Shown here piece by piece: positions 9,492-18,382 of a stretch of 64,000 bases of DNA. A program made the position numbers and the translations under genes. How positions within the stretch are numbered: position 1 is the stretch's first letter; each line of letters opens with the position of its first letter. The notes beneath the pieces are model-generated. The model saw nothing but the letters and a program-made list of their open reading frames with translations. It was not told where the DNA came from and ran no database searches. Source of the stretch: Labrenzia sp. OB1 (GTDB lineage Bacteria > Pseudomonadota > Alphaproteobacteria > Rhizobiales > Stappiaceae); assembly GCF_001624695.1 (NCBI RefSeq), contig NZ_JSEP01000010.1, positions 1-64,000 of the forward strand. The letters are read 5' to 3'.

Positions 9492-10070
9492 GGCTGCAGG
9501 GCTCTTCGCGCGCTCCGAGCGCTGGCTGGGTGCTCGAAACGGTTTGTTCCCGGCCGCCCGCGAAGACGCAGCTCCGGTCCGCTCCATTTTACTGTATCAC
9601 TGGGGTTGAAGTTGCAGTGCATGCGCCTGAGGGCCATCCCTACGCAGGCCGGAGCGCGGTAATCTTATGATTTTACCAATAAGTTCAATTCGGTATCGAG
9701 TGTGTTCCCGCTCCTCCCGATAACACTGCATCGGATCCGGCAATAACCTGACCGGTTTGACGGAAGCGCGGCTCCGTGGGGTCGAGACGGCGCGACGAGC
9801 CGCGGAAGTGTGCGAATTTTAGGCAGGACTGCAAAAAAATTTATCCGGCAAAATTTTTTTCAGAATCGGACCTTCGGCCTCTTGCAGCTGTCACGAAACT
9901 GCACCAAGATTGGCACATACTGGCGATCCTGACGCCATCGGTCCCGGTTGTGTGCGCTGCGGCCGACACGACCTCATTGTGGCCGGTCAGGGTCAAGAAC
10001 AACACCGGGAGCGGTGCCGGATGGAGTCCGCCGGCATGGCAACACCAACCAAACCAAGGGCGAGGGTCCG
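9492..10070. other. Intergenic region upstream of the 5'-nucleotidase
   Basis: A 579-base stretch with two AT-rich patches (about 9660-9690 and 9826-9860) that could hold a promoter for the downstream secreted nucleotidase. Open frames here lack ribosome sites and domains. AAGGGCGAGGG just before 10071 is the ribosome site of the next gene. No tRNA, repeat or phosphate-box-like element could be identified with confidence. Confidence 0.4.
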
Positions 10071-11678
10071 ATGAACAAACGTTTCCTGAGCGCAGCGGTG
10101 CTGTCCGTGTCGACGGCGCTGTCGACGGCAGCCTATGCCGACTATTCCCTGACGATCTTGCATTTGAACGACCTGCACTCGCGCATTGAATCGATCAACA
10201 AGTACGATTCCACCTGCGATGCGGAATCCGAAACGGAAGGCAAGTGCTTCGGCGGCATCGCCCGCATCAAGACCAAGCTCGACGAGCGGCGTGCCGCGCT
10301 CGAAGGGGAAGGCCGCAATTTTCTGGTCGTTGATGCCGGTGACCAGTTCCAGGGGTCGTTGTTCTACACCACCTACAAAGGCGAAGCCGCAGTCGGTTTC
10401 CTCAATGACATGGATATCGACGTCATGGCCGTCGGCAACCATGAATTCGACGATGGTCCCGAAGCCCTTGCAGCCTTTATCGACAAAGCCGAGTTCCCGG
10501 TGATCTCGGGCAATATCGATGTCAGTGGCGACGCGTCGCTGAAGGGCAAGGTGCCGGGAGTGCTCATTCTTGAAAAGGGCGGCGAGAAGATCGGCATCGT
10601 CTCGACGCTGGCGGAAGACACCGTCGAAACCTCCTCTCCGGGAGACGATGTCCGCTTCATACGGGCTGAAGACTACCTGAAGGGAGCGGTCGAGGGTCTC
10701 GAAGCCGCCGGGGTCAACAAGATTGTCGCCGTCACTCACATGGGCCTGTCGCGTGACAGGGAAATTGCAGCGGCCGTTTCCGGCATCGACCTGATCGTCG
10801 GCGGTCACTCTCACACGCTGCTGTCCAACACGCAGGAGCGTGCGGAAGGTCCGTATCCGGTCATGGTGACCAACCCGGACGGCCAGGATGTGCCGATCGT
10901 GCAGGCCTATGCCTACGGCAAGTTCCTGGGCGAAATCGACGTGAGCTGGGACGATGACGGCAATCTTCTCAAGGCCGAGGGTGAGCCGATCCTGCTGGAT
11001 GCCTCCGTGACGCCCGACGAGGACTTCCTCGCGCGCGTGGCTGGATATGCGGCGCCCATCGAGGAGTTGAAGATCAAGGTGATCGGCTCATCGGATGCGG
11101 TCATCGACGGTGACAGGGGTTCGTGCCGCGCTGGCGAGTGCCAGATGGGCAATCTCGTCGCCGACGCGATGCTGGACCGTGTGAAGGACCAGGGCGTCCA
11201 GATCGCGATCCAGAACGGCGGTGGCCTGCGTGCTTCTATCGATGCCGGTGAAGTCACCATGGGCGAGGTCCTGACCGTGCTGCCGTTTCAGAACACCCTG
11301 TCGACCTTCGAACTGAAAGGCGCGGGCATTCTGACGGCGCTGGAAAACGGCGTCAGCCAGGTGGAGGAGGGGGCCGGCCGGTTCTCGCAGGTCGCCGGGC
11401 TGAAATACAGCTTCGACAAGTCGAAGCCCGCCGGTGAACGTGTCTTCGATGTGATGGTTCAGGAAGGCGACGGCTTCGTGCCGCTGGATCCTGAAAAAGT
11501 CTATGGCGTCGTGTCCAACAACTACATGCGCAGCGGCGGCGACGGCTACGATGTTTTCGAAACGGACGGCATGAACGCCTACGATTTCGGACCTGACCTT
11601 GCCGATGTTGTCTCCGAATATCTGGCGGCCAAGAACGGCTACACGCCTTATACGGACGACCGCATCACCGTGAAGTAG
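10071..11678 (+). CDS. Secreted bifunctional metallophosphatase/5'-nucleotidase
   Basis: A 535-residue exported enzyme that dephosphorylates extracellular nucleotides to nucleosides and phosphate. It starts with a Sec signal peptide (MNKRFLSAAVLSVSTALS, cleavage near residue 23 after AYA). The metallophosphoesterase domain shows ILHLNDLHSRIES, DAGDQFQGSLFY, GNHEFDDG and GGHSHTLL metal ligands. The C-terminal 5'-nucleotidase domain shows NLVADAMLDR and IQNGGGLRASIDAGEVT. I chose ATG 10071 because the signal peptide begins there and AAGGGCGAGGG precedes it. It stands alone as a monocistronic unit followed by a hairpin. Confidence 0.93.
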   Translation: MNKRFLSAAVLSVSTALSTAAYADYSLTILHLNDLHSRIESINKYDSTCDAESETEGKCFGGIARIKTKLDERRAALEGEGRNFLVVDAGDQFQGSLFYTTYKGEAAVGFLNDMDIDVMAVGNHEFDDGPEALAAFIDKAEFPVISGNIDVSGDASLKGKVPGVLILEKGGEKIGIVSTLAEDTVETSSPGDDVRFIRAEDYLKGAVEGLEAAGVNKIVAVTHMGLSRDREIAAAVSGIDLIVGGHSHTLLSNTQERAEGPYPVMVTNPDGQDVPIVQAYAYGKFLGEIDVSWDDDGNLLKAEGEPILLDASVTPDEDFLARVAGYAAPIEELKIKVIGSSDAVIDGDRGSCRAGECQMGNLVADAMLDRVKDQGVQIAIQNGGGLRASIDAGEVTMGEVLTVLPFQNTLSTFELKGAGILTALENGVSQVEEGAGRFSQVAGLKYSFDKSKPAGERVFDVMVQEGDGFVPLDPEKVYGVVSNNYMRSGGDGYDVFETDGMNAYDFGPDLADVVSEYLAAKNGYTPYTDDRITVK

Positions 11679-11714
11679 GCCTGCGGGCCTACGGGAACGG
11701 TTTTGAAATACGAA

Positions 11715-11738
11715 AGCGCGCCGCTGTGGCGGCGCGCT
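11715..11738 (+). terminator. Hairpin downstream of the 5'-nucleotidase
   Basis: A perfect 10-bp stem AGCGCGCCGC/GCGGCGCGCT with a TGTG loop, 37 bases after the nucleotidase stop. No T-run follows, so it may work as a Rho-independent-like or mRNA-end stabilising structure. Confidence 0.6.
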
Positions 11739-12159
11739 GGCACCTTCCGCGTCCGCACCCCCATCGCACTGTGCCGTGCCGGACCCGATCCGGCACCTGC
11801 TTCCGGCGTATCGGGGAGCCGCGGCGTGATCACGATTGCTTTGAGATCCCTCAAAGCGGAAGCGTTGTGGAAACCGGATTGAGCGGTCTCGCGCCATCGC
11901 AGACACCACCTGCTTGTCCTCAAGCTTTTGAGAGCTCTGGAGAACGGCGGAAAACCTGCGAAACGTCGATGGGCAGAAGCAAAAAATCTTCAGAAAAGCC
12001 TTGTTTTTCAGTTGTTTATGACGCGGTGGCGTTTTCCCCCGTTACCATGCCGCGAACCGGCAAAAAACTTTGCCGGGACGCTGGACAAGGTCATGGGGAG
12101 CCTCTATAAGGACCGGGCTTTCAGCGAACGGACACTGTCCCGGACGCATCGCAAGGCAC
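11739..12159. other. Intergenic region with a hairpin, upstream of tRNA-Phe
   Basis: A 421-base stretch without a supported gene. It contains a second hairpin at 11776-11796 (GTGCCGGA/TCCGGCAC around CCCGA), resembling dispersed repeats of alphaproteobacteria. The tRNA-Phe promoter should lie in the last 100 bases; GTTTATGACGC and CCTCTATAAGG near 12110 are possible promoter elements, not proven. Confidence 0.4.
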
Positions 12160-12235
12160 GCCCAGATAGCTCAGTTGGTAGAGCAGCGGATTGAAAATCC
12201 GCGTGTCGCTGGTTCGATTCCGGCTCTGGGCACCA
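12160..12235 (+). tRNA. tRNA-Phe (anticodon GAA)
   Basis: The 76-base cloverleaf starts GCCCAGA and ends TCTGGGCACCA with CCA encoded. The anticodon stem GCGGA/TCCGC closes the loop TTGAAAA with anticodon GAA at 12193-12195. The T arm GCTGGTTCGATTCCGGC is intact. Its place soon after yacG matches other Hyphomicrobiales. Confidence 0.98.
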
Positions 12236-12852
12236 CTTCCCCCTGAATTTTTCTTCAAGACCAAGCTTCTAAAGGCCTCATTGTGAATTTGAGAGCCTGT
12301 CAGCGGTAAGCTTCCTGTTTCACACTGTTTGTGTTCGTGCAGTGGCAATTATTGTTGCTGTGTGAATAGGAGAAGAGGGCCCGGAAATCTGCCGCGGCCT
12401 CCCTCGCAATCGACATCGCTGGCGATGGGCCGCAGGGGGTGTAACTTTGGTAGCGGCCGGATTGCGACTGTGTTACCGCCGTCATCAACCCTGTTGAGTG
12501 AATTGAGAAGCTGAATACCACCCTCGGCTGTCACCCCGGCCAAGCGCAGCGCTGAGCCGAGGCCCGCTCGTTCGCAGGGGCTCTGATAGGAGTCTCCAAG
12601 GCTGCTTCACACACAGCTCCGGGACAAACACTACGGCGCGCAGTCCCGAAGCTGGCAATCGACCGCCGATGAACAATCGCCGTTGCTTCAGCAAGTGGCA
12701 CCGCGAGTAGGCCCCGGATCTGGCGACGCTGCCACCGGGGTGGCGACCGTGAGGGCGGGGCTCAGCTTCTCCATACATTCAACAGAGGTGATAACGAATT
12801 GAGGGGTCGTCAGCACTTCGAGCCGCTTTGAGAGATGCGTCCTGTGCCTGCC
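12236..12852. other. 617-base intergenic stretch, degenerate-looking
   Basis: No supported gene. The first 120 bases are AT-richer than the surroundings. The middle holds a repeat-like hairpin at 12522-12562 (own entry). Frames on either strand lack ribosome sites and domains. The mixed composition directly after a tRNA gene would suit the decayed remains of an integrated element, but I see no integrase motif. Confidence 0.4.
12522..12562. repeat. REP-like palindromic element
   Basis: Perfect 8-bp arms CCTCGGCT/AGCCGAGG enclose TGTCACCCCGGCC and AAGCGCAGCGCTG. The core words TGTCACCCCGGCC and GAGCCGAGGCCC resemble interspersed extragenic palindromes I know from Stappiaceae and other alphaproteobacteria. 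Only one full copy is in the window. Confidence 0.5.
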
Positions 12853-14613
12853 TTATGGCGCCACCTGCACATCCAGCAGCACCATCGTTCCCTGATCATC
12901 GATATGCTTCAGCGCTGCTTCTATCGCGCCCGGCAGGTCCGCGCCGTGCTCGACGCGTTGGGCGTGGGCGCGGCTGGCGCGGGCGATCATTGCGAAGTCG
13001 GGGACCGGCGAGAGGCCTGTCAGGGGCACCTGGTTGCTGCGGGCGGCGTGGCCGTCCGGATAAAGGCCGAGCACCGACTGGCGGACCGCGCCCCATTCCG
13101 CGTTGTTGAGGATGACCAGCAGGATGGGAAGCCGGTGGGCCTCGGCGATCTGGTGGCAGGCGACCGGATTGGAAAAGATGTAGGAGCCGTCGCCCATCGT
13201 GGCGACGATGGTGCGCTCCGGCGCGCCGATCTTCATGCCGAGCGCCGCCGGGAACGACCAGCCCAGCCCGCCGGAATGCGGTTCCTGAAACCAGGCTTGG
13301 GCGTGGGTGAGGGACATGGCGTCCATCGGGCAACCCAGTTCGGACAGAACCGAGGCGTCCCGTCCGGCCAGCGCTTCGGAGAGGCACAGGCTGACCCAGC
13401 TTTTGGTCATCGGGTCCCGTTCGCCGGCCTTTGCGGAGGTAATGGCCTTCTTGCGGGTTCCGGCGTTCGTGTCCGCCCAGAACTTGCGCCTTGCTTCCTC
13501 TCGCTCTGACGGGGTGAATGCCGCGAGTTTCTTTTTCAGGGCCAGCAGACCAGGCTCGACATCCGCAGCGAGGGCCAGATCGCACTGGAAGTTGCGCACC
13601 GGCACTCGGCTGAAGAGCGGGTCCTGGGCAAGATGAATGACTTTTGCGCCCGGGCGCGGGCCGTGAGCGTCCGGCGCCCATGGGGCGAGGCAGTCGATCA
13701 CCAGAATGACATCGGCCTTTTCCAGCAGCGGGGCGGGTGGGGCGGCCGCGGCCATGGGGTGGTCGCTGTCGATGGCGCATTGCACGGCCCAGTACTGGCA
13801 CACGGGTATGCCCCATTTTTCCGCCAGCTCACCGAGCGCGGCAAATCCGTCCGGGCCGCCCGCGCCGTGCTGGGCGAAGATGACCGGATTTTCCGCTTCC
13901 GCAAGCCATTTCGCCGCGGTCTCGAAGTCCGCCTCGCTCAGGCCCGGGCGGGCAGGGCGCATGATTGGCGGAAGGTCAAGCTGCTCGGTGCCTGTCGGCT
14001 CGCACAGGACCTCGCGCGGCAGGCTGACATAGACAGGACCGCGCGGCGCGGTTTCGGCGATGGCCTTGGCCCGGTCGGCGGTTTCCACCGCCTGTTCGGG
14101 AAACCGCAGCTCGTAATCCCATTTAGAGGCTTCGCGCACCAGGGCCGTCTGATCGCGCATCTCCTGACCCCAGCCGATGGGCACCGTCCGCGAACCGAAG
14201 CGGTCTTTTTCCGTCGTCGGCGTGCGCCCGGAAAACAGCAGCACGGGAATATGTTCGGTGGCCGCGTTGATCGCGCCGATGGAGCAATTGGCAAGGCCCA
14301 CATTGGTGTGCGCCATCACCGCCGCCGTCTTGCCGGTGGCCAGGTAATAGCCGTGCGCCATGCCCATGGCGGCCGATTCATGCGGAATGACCAGGCTTTC
14401 CGGCAGGTCGATGCCGCTTGCGGCAGCTTCCGCGAGGCCCTCGATGATCGGCGGGAAGTCGGTGCCCGAATTGGCGAAGATGTAATCGATACCGAGCGCT
14501 TTCAGCCGGGACAGCAGCGCGCCTCCGCAAGTCATCGTACCCGACCCGGTCTTGCCTGCCGGGGATGCGGATTTACGCTTCTGCGCTGGGGACTCCGGAC
14601 TTGCCGCCGCCAT
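12853..14613 (-). CDS. TPP-dependent enzyme, acetolactate synthase large-subunit-like
   Basis: A 586-residue thiamine-diphosphate enzyme with the three-domain ALS/benzoylformate-decarboxylase layout. The N-terminal PYR domain has IDYIFANSGTDFPPIIEG and the activating Glu in IPHESAAMGMAHGYY. The C-terminal PP domain has the metal motif GDGSYIFSNPVACHQIAEAH ending in NNAEW. Biosynthetic IlvB is unlikely: there is no ilvH next to it and an IclR regulator stands divergent, so decarboxylation or ligation of a 2-oxo acid in catabolism is more probable. ATG 14613 is used because GGAGAATG lies 9 bases upstream. The in-frame ATG at 14628 has no ribosome site and abuts the palindrome. Confidence 0.85.
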   Translation of the reverse strand: MAAASPESPAQKRKSASPAGKTGSGTMTCGGALLSRLKALGIDYIFANSGTDFPPIIEGLAEAAASGIDLPESLVIPHESAAMGMAHGYYLATGKTAAVMAHTNVGLANCSIGAINAATEHIPVLLFSGRTPTTEKDRFGSRTVPIGWGQEMRDQTALVREASKWDYELRFPEQAVETADRAKAIAETAPRGPVYVSLPREVLCEPTGTEQLDLPPIMRPARPGLSEADFETAAKWLAEAENPVIFAQHGAGGPDGFAALGELAEKWGIPVCQYWAVQCAIDSDHPMAAAAPPAPLLEKADVILVIDCLAPWAPDAHGPRPGAKVIHLAQDPLFSRVPVRNFQCDLALAADVEPGLLALKKKLAAFTPSEREEARRKFWADTNAGTRKKAITSAKAGERDPMTKSWVSLCLSEALAGRDASVLSELGCPMDAMSLTHAQAWFQEPHSGGLGWSFPAALGMKIGAPERTIVATMGDGSYIFSNPVACHQIAEAHRLPILLVILNNAEWGAVRQSVLGLYPDGHAARSNQVPLTGLSPVPDFAMIARASRAHAQRVEHGADLPGAIEAALKHIDDQGTMVLLDVQVAP

Positions 14614-14630
14614 CTTGACATTCTCCATTA

Positions 14631-14645
14631 TTACTATAATAGTAA
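14631..14645. promoter_or_regulatory. 15-bp palindrome between the TPP enzyme and IclR genes
   Basis: TTACTATAATAGTAA is a perfect inverted repeat (7-bp arms, one central base) in the AT-rich 100-base space between the divergent genes. It lies 18 bases upstream of the chosen TPP-enzyme start, so a bound protein would cover its transcription start region. The adjacent IclR protein is the natural candidate binder. Confidence 0.6.
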
Positions 14646-14726
14646 CTTATATATCTTATATTGAAATAATTGAAATCATCCGTCAACACCCCCGTTTGCG
14701 GATCAGAAAAGCAGGCTCATTCGGCG

Positions 14727-15503
14727 ATGGTGGCGCAGATCAACGGTTCCGTGGTGAAGGCCTTTGAAATCCTGAAGCTTTTCAACGCGGACAGGACGGT
14801 GATCGCCGCTGCCGATGTGATGGCCGAACTGGGCGTGAATGCCGTCACCGCGCATCGTTTCCTCAAGACGCTGGAGCATGTCGGTGCGCTCATTGCGGTT
14901 GAACGCGGCCGCTACCGGCTGGGGTTCCTGTTCGCCGGTCTGGCGGAGAGGTTGCTTGACGGCGGCTCGCTCGCGGGTCTTCTGCAGCCGGCCCTTAACG
15001 CGCTGACGGATCGTCTCGGTGAAGCCTCCATGGCAACTCTGTTCCGCTCCGACAAGGTGGTCTGCATCGCTCGCGCCGTGCCCGACCGGCCCGTGCTGGT
15101 GGATATCCGGGTGGGGTCGGAACTTGAAGCCTGGTGCACGGCGCACGGCAAGCTCTGGCTGGCTCATTTGCCGGAAAGGGAGCTGGATGCCTATTTCAAA
15201 AGGGTCGAGACGAGAGCGTTTACCGGAGCAACCATCACTGGAGAGGACGCGCTGCGCGCGGAACTTGAAAAGGTCCGCCGCGACGGGTTTGCGGAGAATC
15301 GGGGGGAGCGGGAAGATACGCTGCACGCGGTCGCCGTTCCCCTTTTCAGCGGCAGCGGCCGGATGATCTCGGGCCTGTCGGTCTTCGGCCCGGCGGCGCG
15401 CCTCTCCGGTGCCGGGGCAGGCAAGGCGGCTGGAACGGCGCTGGCGCAACTGAAGGCGACTGTGGAAAATCTCCGTAGCAGCCTCGCCGAGCCGCAGCGA
15501 TAA
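14727..15503 (+). CDS. IclR family transcriptional regulator
   Basis: A 258-residue regulator with the IclR layout. The N-terminal winged helix (SVVKAFEILKLFNADRTVIA... ELGVNAVTAHRFLKTLEHVG) is followed by an effector domain (ARAVPDRPVLVDIRVGSELEAWCTAHGKLWLAHL; VAVPLFSGSGRMISGLSVFGP). Divergent transcription from the TPP enzyme suggests it controls that gene and itself through the palindrome at 14631. ATG 14727 is the first Met before the conserved helix; an in-frame TTG at 14670 lacks a ribosome site. Confidence 0.88.
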   Translation: MVAQINGSVVKAFEILKLFNADRTVIAAADVMAELGVNAVTAHRFLKTLEHVGALIAVERGRYRLGFLFAGLAERLLDGGSLAGLLQPALNALTDRLGEASMATLFRSDKVVCIARAVPDRPVLVDIRVGSELEAWCTAHGKLWLAHLPERELDAYFKRVETRAFTGATITGEDALRAELEKVRRDGFAENRGEREDTLHAVAVPLFSGSGRMISGLSVFGPAARLSGAGAGKAAGTALAQLKATVENLRSSLAEPQR

Positions 15504-15579
15504 TGGCTGGCAGGCGAGACGTTATCTGGTCCTGAAGGGCGTGTTTCCGTGCGCACGGCCAAACCAACTTGGCCAGCGC

Positions 15580-17028
15580 CTATCCGCCGCCGAACATCAG
15601 TGTCGTCAGCAGTGTGATCACCGCGACAGCCGCCAGGTTCACCAGAAATCCCGCCCGCATCATTTGGGGAATACTGACCTGGCCGGTGCCGAAAACGATG
15701 GCGTTCGGAGGTGTCGCCACAGGAAGCATGAAGGCACAGGAAGCGGCCATGGCGGCGGGCGCGGCAAGGAACAGCGGATCGAGACCGGCCTGCACGGCAA
15801 CGGCGCCGACAACCGGCAGGAAGGCAGCTGTCGTCGCCGTGTTGCTCGTCAGCTCGGTCAGAAAGATGACGAGCAGCGAAACAGCCAGCACAAGCGCGAA
15901 CACCGGCCAGGTTTCAAAGAATGAGAGGCCATTGCCGATCCACGAGGCAAGCCCGGTCTTGTCCACCGCCTGAGCCAGGCTCAGGCCGCCGCCAAACAGG
16001 ATGAGAATATCCCAGGGAGCCCGCTTCGCCCAATTCCAGTCGAGCAGAAAGACGCGCGCATGGGTGCCGGAGGGGATCAGAAACAGCAGGAGCGCACCGG
16101 AGACTGCGATGCCTGCGTCATGAAGGCCGGACAGCCCGATCCAGTCGGCGGTCAGGGGATTGAAGATCCAGAGCGCCGCGACGAGCGCGAACACCGCTGC
16201 GACGCGTTTTTCCGCCGCGCTCACCGGACCCATTTTGTCCAGTTCCTGGCGTACGACCTCAGATCCCGCGCGGGTGGAGGTGTCTTGCAGGTGAAAATCT
16301 ACCCGGGTGAGCAGAAACCAGGTGATCGGCAACATGGCCAGAACAACCGGGAGCCCGATTGCCATCCAGTCCAGAAACCCCACATGAATGCCATGGCGTT
16401 GCTCCATGTAGGCGGCGAGCAGGGCATTCGGCGGCGAGCCGACCAGGGTGCCAAGTCCCCCAATCGATGCGGAATAGGCGACAGCCAGCAGAAGCGCGGA
16501 GGAGAGGCCGGACTTCTCGCGTTGTCCGGCATCCGTCAGGACCGACGTCAGGGAGACGGCCAGCGGCATCATCATCATGGCGGTGGCCGTGTTGCTGATC
16601 CACATGCTCAGGAATGCCGTTGCCGCCATCACGCCGCCAATGAGTGCGGACGGGCTGCTGCCGACGACCGAGAGGATGTGAAGCGCGATGCGGCGGTGGA
16701 GGTTCCATCGCTGCAGGGCGAGTGAAATCAGGAAACCGCCGAGAAACAGAAAGATCAGCGGATTGGCGAAGGGGGCGGCCGTCTGGCCGAAATCGGAGAT
16801 GTCGAACAGCGGAAAGAAGACGAGCGGCAACAGGGCCGTTGCAGCAACCGGCAGCGCCTCGCTCGCCCACCAGATCGCCATCCAGACGGCAATGACGGCT
16901 GTCGCCCAACCCTGGAACGTCAGTCCCGACGGAACAGGCAGCGCCAGCATCGCCAATGCGGCTGCAGGACCGATCAGCATGCCGGCGAGACTGTAGCCCT
17001 TCACCTGTGTTTGCCGCTGCTCGCTCAT
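15580..17028 (-). CDS. DASS family sodium:carboxylate symporter
   Basis: A 482-residue inner-membrane transporter with about 11-13 hydrophobic segments. Two Ser-Asn-Thr motifs typical of the divalent-anion:Na+ symporter (SLC13) family are present: WISNTATAMMMMPLAVS in the first half and TELTSNTATTAAFLPV in the second. Relatives move succinate, malate or related dicarboxylates, or sulfate-like anions; the substrate is not readable. ATG 17028 follows GGGAAAG. It is downstream of the LysR gene on the same strand with a 233-base gap, so it probably has its own promoter. Confidence 0.88.
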   Translation of the reverse strand: MSEQRQTQVKGYSLAGMLIGPAAALAMLALPVPSGLTFQGWATAVIAVWMAIWWASEALPVAATALLPLVFFPLFDISDFGQTAAPFANPLIFLFLGGFLISLALQRWNLHRRIALHILSVVGSSPSALIGGVMAATAFLSMWISNTATAMMMMPLAVSLTSVLTDAGQREKSGLSSALLLAVAYSASIGGLGTLVGSPPNALLAAYMEQRHGIHVGFLDWMAIGLPVVLAMLPITWFLLTRVDFHLQDTSTRAGSEVVRQELDKMGPVSAAEKRVAAVFALVAALWIFNPLTADWIGLSGLHDAGIAVSGALLLFLIPSGTHARVFLLDWNWAKRAPWDILILFGGGLSLAQAVDKTGLASWIGNGLSFFETWPVFALVLAVSLLVIFLTELTSNTATTAAFLPVVGAVAVQAGLDPLFLAAPAAMAASCAFMLPVATPPNAIVFGTGQVSIPQMMRAGFLVNLAAVAVITLLTTLMFGGG

Positions 17029-17261
17029 GTCTTTCCCGGTATCATGCCAGGACGCTTTCCATTTCGGCGTATGGAACAGGTTTCCGGAACGGGGAGCGCG
17101 ACAATCAGAACAGTGTGTGACGACAAGATCTCTGTTCCCTCCAGGCTGTGGGCGAAATTCTGCACACGGCAGGCCTCGCTCGATCATTGATCCTACCGTG
17201 TCACGGTGGCAACCGAAGCGGAATATATACCATTTGCCTGCAGCCGGCTCCGGCTCTTCTG

Positions 17262-18215
17262 TCAGGGGCCGCTCCACTCGCCGATAGCCCGCAGCACCTC
17301 TTTAGCGACGACTTGGGCGACAGGTGTCAGCACCTGTCCCTTGCGCGTCAGGAAGGAATAGGTCTCCACCGACAGCGGCAGGTTGGTCCGGAGTTCGGTG
17401 AGTGTCCCGGGCACACCGTCCAGGCTTTCGGCGAAGCTTCTGGCGACGGACTGGGCGACCGGAGCGATGGCGTTGGTTCTCTGGACGGTCGCCAGCGTGA
17501 ACAGGAAGGAAGAGGTGGTCAGCACTCTGGAAGGCAGGGTCAGCCCCTTGTCCCGCAGCGCCTGTTCCGCGGTTGCCCGGATCGGCGCGCCGGCCGGAGG
17601 CAGAACCCAGTCAAAATCGAGAAGGGCTTCGGCGGGTATGGGGGTACCGGTTCGGGTCAGCGGGTGACCGATGCGGGCGACGATCGATGCCGGTTCCCGC
17701 AGCAGCGGCCGTTCCTCAAAGAGGGTGGGATCTTCATCCAACGGCACCCGGCTGAGCGAGAAATCCAGCCGCCCGTCCTCCAGTTTCTGCGCAAGGTCAC
17801 GGCTGGGGGCAACATCGACGGAAATCGAGATATCCGGATAACTGAGCCGGATATGGCGCAGCGCGGGCAGCACATATTCGATGGCCGGTCCGGTAACCGA
17901 GCCGATGCTGACATGGCCGCTCTGGCCGGACATGTGCTGCGCGATGTCCCGGCCCGCGTCGCCGAGTTCCTGCAGGATGCGCACGCAGCGTTCCGCGAGC
18001 TTGCGGCCCACGTCAGTCAGCTCGATACCCCGGCCGCTGCGCACATAGATGGCCGTTTCGGTAATCCGTTCGATTTCCGAAATCAGCCGTGAGGCTGCCG
18101 GTTGGGTGATGCCGAGCGCGGTCGCGGCATTGGTCAGTCGCGATTGGTGCGCCAGTTCGGCGAGCAGGCGCAGATGCGAAATTTTCAAGCCGCGCCGCAG
18201 CAGGTCCAGGCTCAT
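17262..18215 (-). CDS. LysR family regulator, GbpR-like, divergent from chvE
   Basis: A 317-residue LysR protein. The N-terminal helix-turn-helix contains LAHQSRLTNAATALGITQPAASRLISEIE, and the periplasmic-binding-like effector domain starts near residue 95 (SGHVSIGSVTGPAIEYVLPAL). In Agrobacterium and Azospirillum the LysR protein GbpR sits by and controls the sugar-binding protein ChvE/SbpA; the same arrangement here makes GbpR-type control of chvE-gguABC the best assumption. ATG 18215 has CTTTCC/GGAAAG just upstream on the minus strand. Confidence 0.85.
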   Translation of the reverse strand: MSLDLLRRGLKISHLRLLAELAHQSRLTNAATALGITQPAASRLISEIERITETAIYVRSGRGIELTDVGRKLAERCVRILQELGDAGRDIAQHMSGQSGHVSIGSVTGPAIEYVLPALRHIRLSYPDISISVDVAPSRDLAQKLEDGRLDFSLSRVPLDEDPTLFEERPLLREPASIVARIGHPLTRTGTPIPAEALLDFDWVLPPAGAPIRATAEQALRDKGLTLPSRVLTTSSFLFTLATVQRTNAIAPVAQSVARSFAESLDGVPGTLTELRTNLPLSVETYSFLTRKGQVLTPVAQVVAKEVLRAIGEWSGP

Positions 18216-18244
18216 GATGGCTCGCTTCAGGAAAGGTCAAATCT

Positions 18245-18287
18245 ATACCGAAATCGATATGTAACGATAATGAATAATAATTTGACG
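18245..18287. promoter_or_regulatory. LysR/chvE divergent control region
   Basis: The 167-base gap between LysR and chvE has an AT-rich imperfect inverted repeat ATACC-N6-GATAT at 18245-18260 and a TTGACG hexamer at 18282-18287 that could be the chvE -35. The matching -10 is weak, as expected for an activated promoter. Confidence 0.4.
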
Positions 18288-18382
18288 GTCATGTTATTTT
18301 TCTCGCATCTGTAGCCGCGGCATCGTCAATTCATGCCGGAAATAAGTTTGTGGCCGGTCGAAAACCGGCACGGGAGGAAAAT

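Noticed and set aside
9660-9720. tRNA-like TTCAATTC segment upstream of the 5'-nucleotidase
   Set aside because: No acceptor or anticodon stems can be formed around it.
12853-14613. Assignment of the TPP enzyme as biosynthetic IlvB
   Set aside because: No ilvH/ilvC neighbours, atypical N-terminal sequence and IclR context point to a catabolic enzyme.
15580-17028. Possible CRISPR or tandem repeats anywhere in the window
   Set aside because: No regularly spaced direct repeats seen; the only repeated short elements are operators and hairpins.
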